Under the pieces are notes generated by a model. That model made no database searches. It saw only the letters and a list, made by a program, of their open reading frames with translations, and was not told where the DNA came from. Both the position numbers and the translations under genes were made by a program. A DNA stretch of 64,000 nucleotides from Microbacterium gallinarum (GTDB taxonomy: Bacteria > Actinomycetota > Actinomycetes > Actinomycetales > Microbacteriaceae): contig NZ_JACSPM010000001.1 of assembly GCF_014837165.1 (NCBI RefSeq), positions 215,618 to 279,617 on the forward strand, read 5' to 3'. How positions within the stretch are numbered: position 1 is the stretch's first letter; the number at the start of each line of letters is the position of its first letter. Shown here piece by piece: positions 59,101 through 64,000 of this stretch.

Positions 59101-60419
59101 CGGCGCCGCCGGCTCGCCCCGGCCACGCCGGGTGGCTGAGCACGCTGCTGGGCTCGGCGTCGTTCGCGCGCGCCTACACGCTCTCGGTGCTCGGCGCTGT
59201 CTTCGCCTCGGTCGCGATCGAGCGGCTCGCGGGCCGCGTCACCTACATCACGATCATCGCGGGGCTGTGCGTCATCGGCGCGGGCGTGCTCATCGTGCGC
59301 CGGCAGGAGATCTCGCTCGTCCGGCTCGTGCCCACGACACTCGTCGTCCTCGTCGGATGGTCGCTGCTCAGCGTGTTCTGGAGCACCGATGCCACCACCT
59401 CGTTCCTGAGCTGGATCACCACTGCCGCGCTCGCGTTCCTCGCGATCGTGATCGGCCACATCCGCGACACGCTGCAGACGGCGCGCGCACTCGGCGACGT
59501 CCTGCGCGTCCTGCTCGCCGTCTCGCTGGGCGTCGAGGTGCTGTCGGGCGTGCTGCTCGACCTCCCCTTCCGGTTCCTCGGGGTGCAGGGCAACCTCGCC
59601 CAGCTCGGCCCGGTGCAGGGCATCTTCGGCACCCGCAACATGCTCGGGTTCGTGGCCGTCCTCGCGCTCATCACCTTCCTGATCGAGTGGCGCACGCAGT
59701 CCGTGCGTCCCGGCGTCTCCATCGCCTCGGTCGTGCTCGCCGGCGGCCTCGCCGCACTGAGCGACTCGCCCACCGTGCTCGTGCTGGCCGTCGGCGTCGG
59801 GCTCTCGGTCGGCGCGCTCGCGTGGGTGAGGCACACCCGGCCCGAGCATCGCGGCGCCCTGCAGCTCGCGCTCGGCGCGGCCGTCGTCATCGGCGTCGCC
59901 GTCGGATACGTCGCGCGGCACCCGATCATCGCGTGGCTCGGCGCCGGCACCGACTTCTCGATGCGCGTCGACCTGTGGAACGTCATGGTCGATCTGGTGC
60001 GCTCGCGACCGGTGCAGGGCTGGGGCTGGTACGGCGCGTGGGCGCCGCGCGAGCAGCCCTTCAGCTTCATCAACTACTTCCTCGAGTCGACGCACGCCAC
60101 CGGTCTGAATGCCTTCTTCGACGTGCTCCTGCAGCTGGGATGGGTGGGACTGATCCTGTTCATCGCGCTCGCCGCGACGGCGCTCGTACGCTCCTGGCTG
60201 GCCGCGAGCGAGCGCCGCTCCGTCATCTACGCGTGGACGCCGCTCATCCTGATCGCGCTGCTCGTCGACTCGATGTTCGAGAGCTTCACCCTGGTGGGCA
60301 TCGGCTGGCTGATGCTCGTGCTGTGCGCCGTGCGGGCCGGACTGTCGCGGTCGTGGCGGGAGCGCATCGACGCCGCGTCCGAGACGTCCGGCCTGCCTCA
60401 CGACGGCGAGCGCCTCTGA
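59097..60419 (+). CDS. O-antigen ligase/polymerase family protein, second copy
   Basis: 440 aa, GTG start. Same topology as its neighbour, with RVDLWNVMVDLVRSRPVQGWGWYGAW and THATGLNAFFDVLLQLGWVGL aligning with the loop of the first copy; the two are diverged tandem paralogues. One may polymerise and the other ligate or act in another step; sequence alone does not decide. Confidence 0.9.
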   Translation: MTAPPARPGHAGWLSTLLGSASFARAYTLSVLGAVFASVAIERLAGRVTYITIIAGLCVIGAGVLIVRRQEISLVRLVPTTLVVLVGWSLLSVFWSTDATTSFLSWITTAALAFLAIVIGHIRDTLQTARALGDVLRVLLAVSLGVEVLSGVLLDLPFRFLGVQGNLAQLGPVQGIFGTRNMLGFVAVLALITFLIEWRTQSVRPGVSIASVVLAGGLAALSDSPTVLVLAVGVGLSVGALAWVRHTRPEHRGALQLALGAAVVIGVAVGYVARHPIIAWLGAGTDFSMRVDLWNVMVDLVRSRPVQGWGWYGAWAPREQPFSFINYFLESTHATGLNAFFDVLLQLGWVGLILFIALAATALVRSWLAASERRSVIYAWTPLILIALLVDSMFESFTLVGIGWLMLVLCAVRAGLSRSWRERIDAASETSGLPHDGERL

Positions 60420-60544
60420 CGACGTAGACCGCGCCGCCGCACGGGCCCGCACGCCTGCACACCCAGGGAGTCGCGCAGATCGGCAGGGTAAGCTTCACTC
60501 TCGGCCCGACGCCTCGCGCCAGCCTGCATACGGGAGCTCTTCAC

Positions 60545-62455
60545 GTGACCCACATCCTTCAGAACGTCGTCTTCCCGACGGATCGCGATCCCGACCTCCT
60601 CCCCCTCTACGTCGACCCCGAGACGTGGTCGGTCATCGACGAGGAGCCGGTGCGCGTGTCGAGCCGGGCGCACCTGGGGAACATCCTGGGCCGCACGTCC
60701 GCACGCATCCTCGCCGGCCGTCGGGTGTCGTTCGGCACGTACTTCAACGCGTTCCCGGCCGCGTACTGGCAGCACTGGACCACGGTCCGGGACGTGCGCC
60801 TCACCGTCCGCACGGTCGGCCCGGCGACGATCCTCGTGTACCGGTCGAACGGCTCGGGCGTCCGCCAGCGCCTCGACACGAAGGAGGTCGACGGCGCCGC
60901 CGCGACGACGTTCGACCTGGTCCTCGATCAGTACAGCGACGGCGGGTTCATCTGGTTCGACATCGTCGCCGACGAGAAGAGTGCGCTCTTCGAGGGCGCT
61001 GAGTGGTCGACCGAGCAGGAGCCGGCGCGCAGGGGCAAGGCCTCCATCGGCATCACCACGTTCAACAAGCCGGACTACTGCGTCTGGACGCTCACCAACC
61101 TGTCGGAGTCCCCCGACGTGCTCGAGCTCGTCGACCGCATCTTCATCGTCGACCAGGGCGATCGCCGGGTCGACGCGCAGCCCGGGTTCACGGTGGTGGC
61201 CGAGGCGCTCGGCGAAACCCTCGAGATCGTGACGCAGCCGAACCTCGGCGGGTCGGGCGGCTTCGCGCGCGTCATGGCCGAGAGCCTCGCGCGGCCCGAC
61301 ACCGAGTTCGTGCAGCTGATGGACGACGACGTGCGCCTCGAGCCAGAGTCCGTGCGCCGGTCGATCATCTTCTCGCGCTTCGCCACGGTTCCCACCATCG
61401 TCGGCGCGCACATGTTCGACCTGCTCGACCGCCCCAAGCTGCACGCATGGGCCGAGGTGGTCGACGAAGAGCCGTTCATGTGGCGCGCGCTCTACCAGGA
61501 GAAGCTGCCGCACGACTTCAGCGTCGCGAACCTGCGCCAGACGCCGATGCTGCACATGCGCCTCGACGCCGACTACAACGGCTGGTGGATGTGCAGCATC
61601 CCGGTCTCCGTGATCCGCGAGGTCGGCCTCCCCCTCCCCGCCTTCATCAAGTGGGACGACGCGGAGTTCTGCCTCCGTGCGCGCGAGGCCGGCTACCCGA
61701 CCGTGTCGGTGCCCGGCGTCGCACTGTGGCACGTGTCCTGGGTGGGCAAGGACGACTCGATCGACTGGCAGGCCTACTTCCATGCCCGCAACCGCATCGC
61801 GGCGGGTCTGCTGCACTCGCAGGTCCCCCGTGGTGGCACTCTCATCCGGCACAGCCGTCGCATGGACATGAAGCATCTGATGATGATGCAGTACTACCCG
61901 GTCGCGCTGCGGCACCGCGCCCTCAACGACATCCTGTCGGGCCCGGAGCACATGCGGGCGAACCTCGCCACCGCCATGCCTGCGGCCCGCGCGCTCGCGG
62001 CCGACTTCCCCGAGACCGTGATCCACAAGGATGCCGGCGTGCCGCTGCGCGCGCGGCGCGGGCGCGTGGTGTTCAAGCGCCTCTCCGTGAACAAGCTGGA
62101 CAACCCGACCGGATGGCGCCTGCGCTGGTTCACGCTGTCGACGCTCGTCTCGCACTGGTTCCACGCCCCGCGGCCCGAGAACATCGCCCAGCCCGAGGTC
62201 GAATTCGGCAAGGGCGACGCGTACTGGTGGCGCATCCCCGTCTACGACAGCGCCCTCGTCAGCGCCGCCGACGGATCGGGCAAGAACGTCTACACCCGCG
62301 ACCGGCGCCAGTTCCGTCGCATGCTCTCCGAGAGCTACCGACTTCACCGCCGCCTGCGCCGGGACTGGCCCAAACTCTCCGCCCAGTATCGCGCCGCGGC
62401 CCCGGACCTCACCTCGCTCGCCGCGTGGGAGCGCACCTTCGAGGAGTCGCGTTGA
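60545..62455 (+). CDS. glfT2: Galactofuranosyltransferase GlfT2
   Basis: 636 aa, GTG start with GGGAG upstream. Polymerising galactofuranose transferase: N-terminal beta domain (1-150), GT-A domain with the metal-binding D260-D261-D262 (LMDDDV), acceptor-site YNGWWMC at 345-350, catalytic pair D371-D372 in KWDDAEF and H396 in WHVSW; D371, D372 and H396 have the same numbers as in mycobacterial GlfT2. C-terminal helical domain 430-636. It extends a galactan with alternating beta-(1,5) and (1,6) links in mycobacteria. Overlaps the next gene by TTGA. Confidence 0.93.
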   Translation: MTHILQNVVFPTDRDPDLLPLYVDPETWSVIDEEPVRVSSRAHLGNILGRTSARILAGRRVSFGTYFNAFPAAYWQHWTTVRDVRLTVRTVGPATILVYRSNGSGVRQRLDTKEVDGAAATTFDLVLDQYSDGGFIWFDIVADEKSALFEGAEWSTEQEPARRGKASIGITTFNKPDYCVWTLTNLSESPDVLELVDRIFIVDQGDRRVDAQPGFTVVAEALGETLEIVTQPNLGGSGGFARVMAESLARPDTEFVQLMDDDVRLEPESVRRSIIFSRFATVPTIVGAHMFDLLDRPKLHAWAEVVDEEPFMWRALYQEKLPHDFSVANLRQTPMLHMRLDADYNGWWMCSIPVSVIREVGLPLPAFIKWDDAEFCLRAREAGYPTVSVPGVALWHVSWVGKDDSIDWQAYFHARNRIAAGLLHSQVPRGGTLIRHSRRMDMKHLMMMQYYPVALRHRALNDILSGPEHMRANLATAMPAARALAADFPETVIHKDAGVPLRARRGRVVFKRLSVNKLDNPTGWRLRWFTLSTLVSHWFHAPRPENIAQPEVEFGKGDAYWWRIPVYDSALVSAADGSGKNVYTRDRRQFRRMLSESYRLHRRLRRDWPKLSAQYRAAAPDLTSLAAWERTFEESR

Positions 62456-63465
62456 CCGATCCGCACGATCCCACGGCGCAGTCGTTCGACCCCGCGTCGG
62501 CGACGATCGCCATCGTCACGTTCAACCGGTCGGGGCTACTGACCCGCCTGCTCACCAGCATCGGACAGATGGACCCCCGCCCCGGCCACGTCGTCGTGAT
62601 CGACAACGCGTCCACCGACGACACGACCGAGGTCGTGGACTCGTTCCGCGAGCGAATCGGCACCACGCTCGTGTACCGGCGCATGGAGACCAACACCGGT
62701 GGCTCCGGCGGGTTCAGCGAAGGAATGCGGGTCGCGTACGAGCTCGGATCGGAATGGATCTGGCTCATGGACGACGACGTCGAGGTCATCCCCGATGGCC
62801 TCGCGAAGATGGCGAGGTGGGCGCCCCGCTTCAAGAGCATCCAGGGCCGTCGCTACGACTATGACGGCAGCGAGTTCTACTGGCAGTACCGCGTCGCGGT
62901 GCCCCTCGGCATCCCGATTCCCTTCGCGCCCGCCGGCTTCGACGAGTCGGGCTACAAGCCGATGAACTCGGGATGCTTCGAGGGCATGTTCATCCACCGG
63001 GACATCGTGCGGCAGATCGGCCTGCCGGACCCGCGCTTCTTCATCTACTGGGACGACCAGCTCTACGGCTGGCTCGCGTCGCGCAAGACGCAGTCCGTCA
63101 TCGTCGACGAGTTCGTGCTGCGCCGCACGCGCGAGATCAAGCAGTGGGACCTGGGCATTCGCCATCTGAACGCGTCGAGCAACGCGTATCGGTACTACAT
63201 CATGCGCAACCGTGCGTACATCAAGCACTACTACCGGGCTCTCGATGTGTACCGCCCTGTGCTGTTCGGCCTCGGCACGGCGCTGACGTTCGGCAAGGAG
63301 CTCATCCGCCTGGTGTTCGTCGAGCGCACATTCCGCGGGACGAGCAACCTCTTCCGCGGCCTCCGAGACGGACGCCGCATCGCCCGCGACACCTCGTGGA
63401 CGCCGATGCCGCCGCTCGCCGCCTCGGACGCCGCGGACGCCCCGGGCGGTCAGCCGGCGTTGTAG
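62452..63465 (+). CDS. GT2 glycosyltransferase, GlfT1-like
   Basis: 337 aa. TTG start overlapping the glfT2 stop (TTGA). GT-A signatures: VTFNRSGLLTRLLTSI, VVIDNASTDDT, TNTGGSGGFSEGM, LMDDDVEVIPDGL and IYWDDQLYG. In mycobacteria GlfT1 starts the galactan on the linker and its gene is next to the Wzt/Wzm exporter genes; here a Wzt-type ATPase follows convergently. The specific assignment to GlfT1 is inferred from context; rhamnosyl or other furanosyl transfer is possible. Confidence 0.82.
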   Translation: MTDPHDPTAQSFDPASATIAIVTFNRSGLLTRLLTSIGQMDPRPGHVVVIDNASTDDTTEVVDSFRERIGTTLVYRRMETNTGGSGGFSEGMRVAYELGSEWIWLMDDDVEVIPDGLAKMARWAPRFKSIQGRRYDYDGSEFYWQYRVAVPLGIPIPFAPAGFDESGYKPMNSGCFEGMFIHRDIVRQIGLPDPRFFIYWDDQLYGWLASRKTQSVIVDEFVLRRTREIKQWDLGIRHLNASSNAYRYYIMRNRAYIKHYYRALDVYRPVLFGLGTALTFGKELIRLVFVERTFRGTSNLFRGLRDGRRIARDTSWTPMPPLAASDAADAPGGQPAL

Positions 63466-64000
63466 TCGGCGTTGTACCGGTCGAGGACCTCGCCGATGGG
63501 CGCATCCAGCGCGAGGCGTCCCTTGTCGAGGTAGAGTCCGCGCGTGCAGAAGCGCCGCAGGTCACGCTCGTTGTGACTGACGAAGAACAGCGTGCGCCCC
63601 TCGGTCAGCAGCTCGTCGATGCGCCTGTAGCACTTCTCCCGGAACGCCTTGTCGCCGACGGCGAGCACCTCGTCGACGAGCAGGATGGGCTCTTCAAGCT
63701 GCGAGACCACGGCGAACGCGAGCCGCACCTTCATGCCGTTGGAGAGGTGCTTGTAGGGGGTGTCGACGAAGTCCTGCAGCTCGGCGAAGTCGATGATCCC
63801 GTCGAACCGCCGTGAGACCTCGGCTCGCGGCATCCCGTGCAGACCCGCCGTGAGACGCACGTTCTCGCGAACCGTCAGATCGCCGACGAAGCCGCCCGTG
63901 ATCTCGATGAGCGGGGCGACGCCGCCGTGGACGGTGACGCTGCCCTCGTCCTGGATCAGGACGCCGGCGACCATCTTCAGCAGCGTGCTCTTGCCCTGAC
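63450..64000 (-). CDS. ABC transporter ATP-binding protein, Wzt-type (5' end outside)
   Basis: Partial: the start lies beyond the window, but the frame is open and includes the Walker A remnant GQGKSTLLK. The 183 residues seen hold the polysaccharide-export type Q-region (GGVAPLIEITGGFVGDLTVRENVRL), signature LSNGMKVRLAFAV, Walker B PILLVDEVLAVGD and switch VSHNERDL. The C-terminus ends soon after the ATPase (NADYNAG), without the carbohydrate-binding domain seen in some Wzt proteins. Converges on the GlfT1-like gene with a 16-bp stop-to-stop overlap. Probably exports the galactan-type glycan with a Wzm permease just outside the window. Confidence 0.88.
   Translation of the reverse strand, partial: QGKSTLLKMVAGVLIQDEGSVTVHGGVAPLIEITGGFVGDLTVRENVRLTAGLHGMPRAEVSRRFDGIIDFAELQDFVDTPYKHLSNGMKVRLAFAVVSQLEEPILLVDEVLAVGDKAFREKCYRRIDELLTEGRTLFFVSHNERDLRRFCTRGLYLDKGRLALDAPIGEVLDRYNADYNAG

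Overview
The window is about 64 kb of a very GC-rich genome with dense genes, many GTG starts and many 4-bp ATGA/GTGA overlaps. Two WhiB proteins, a multifunctional 2-oxoglutarate dehydrogenase/decarboxylase (kgd), MtrAB-LpqB, a SigR/RsrA pair and Rv3235/DUF3499/DUF5719-type genes point to Actinomycetota, most likely Micrococcales (Microbacteriaceae, Microbacterium-like). Much of the content resembles the Mycobacterium tuberculosis Rv3219-Rv3265 segment (whiB1, pdtaS, sigH/rshA, aroA, rsgA, Rv3235, secA1, hpf, comF, lpqB-mtrB-mtrA, sahH, DUF3499, Rv3259, whiB2, manA) and the Rv3689-Rv3695 segment (DUF4129, DUF4350, MoxR, DUF58, SpoIIM, RDD). It therefore looks like core chromosome. No phage, insertion sequence, CRISPR, rRNA or tRNA was found.

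Layout. 1-3.5 kb: the 3' part of kgd and a convergent APC permease. 3.6-8.4 kb: a glycerolipid-type cluster of glpD and a TetR regulator, divergent from an alkylglycerone-phosphate-synthase-like flavoenzyme and a diacylglycerol-kinase-like protein. 8.4-13.3 kb: rsrA/sigR, aroA-rsgA, a Bcp peroxiredoxin, a small membrane protein and whiB1. 13.5-18.6 kb: the PdtaS histidine kinase, a CpaE-like ATPase with a CpaB-like SAF protein, a small HTH protein and an Rv3235 homologue. 18.6-28.5 kb: an aminotransferase, secA, a PadR regulator with a perfect operator-like palindrome, a DEAD-box helicase, a TPM-tail-like protein and hpf. 28.5-33.4 kb: comF, then lpqB-mtrB-mtrA. 33.7-39.2 kb: a membrane protein-DUF4129-DUF4350-MoxR-DUF58 operon. 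39.4-46.3 kb: an oxidative-stress/water-channel block (aqpZ, a small protein, a LuxR-type ATPase, katG, furA) lying between DUF58 and the SpoIIM/RDD genes that usually accompany it. 46.3-57.6 kb: SpoIIM, RDD, ahcY, rfbB, DUF3499, an Rv3259-type protein, DUF5719, a large glycosyltransferase, whiB2 and manA. 57.7-64 kb: two O-antigen-ligase-type proteins, GlfT2, a GlfT1-like transferase and the start of a Wzt-type ABC ATPase, which together suggest a galactofuran-containing envelope glycan.

Themes. Stress control (SigR/RsrA, FurA/KatG, Bcp, WhiB1) and envelope biogenesis (MtrAB, SecA, MoxR/DUF58, the glycan cluster) dominate. At DNA level the main observations are: (i) the word GCGGCATCC/GGATGCCGC, counted by eye 33 times in coding and non-coding DNA, far above composition; (ii) a TANNNT hexamer 5-8 bp before an ATG/GTG at 15 starts (two more near-matches), the layout of leaderless transcripts; (iii) two related palindromic intergenic elements near 13.3 and 20.3 kb; and (iv) well-formed candidate operators for FurA, PadR and TetR.
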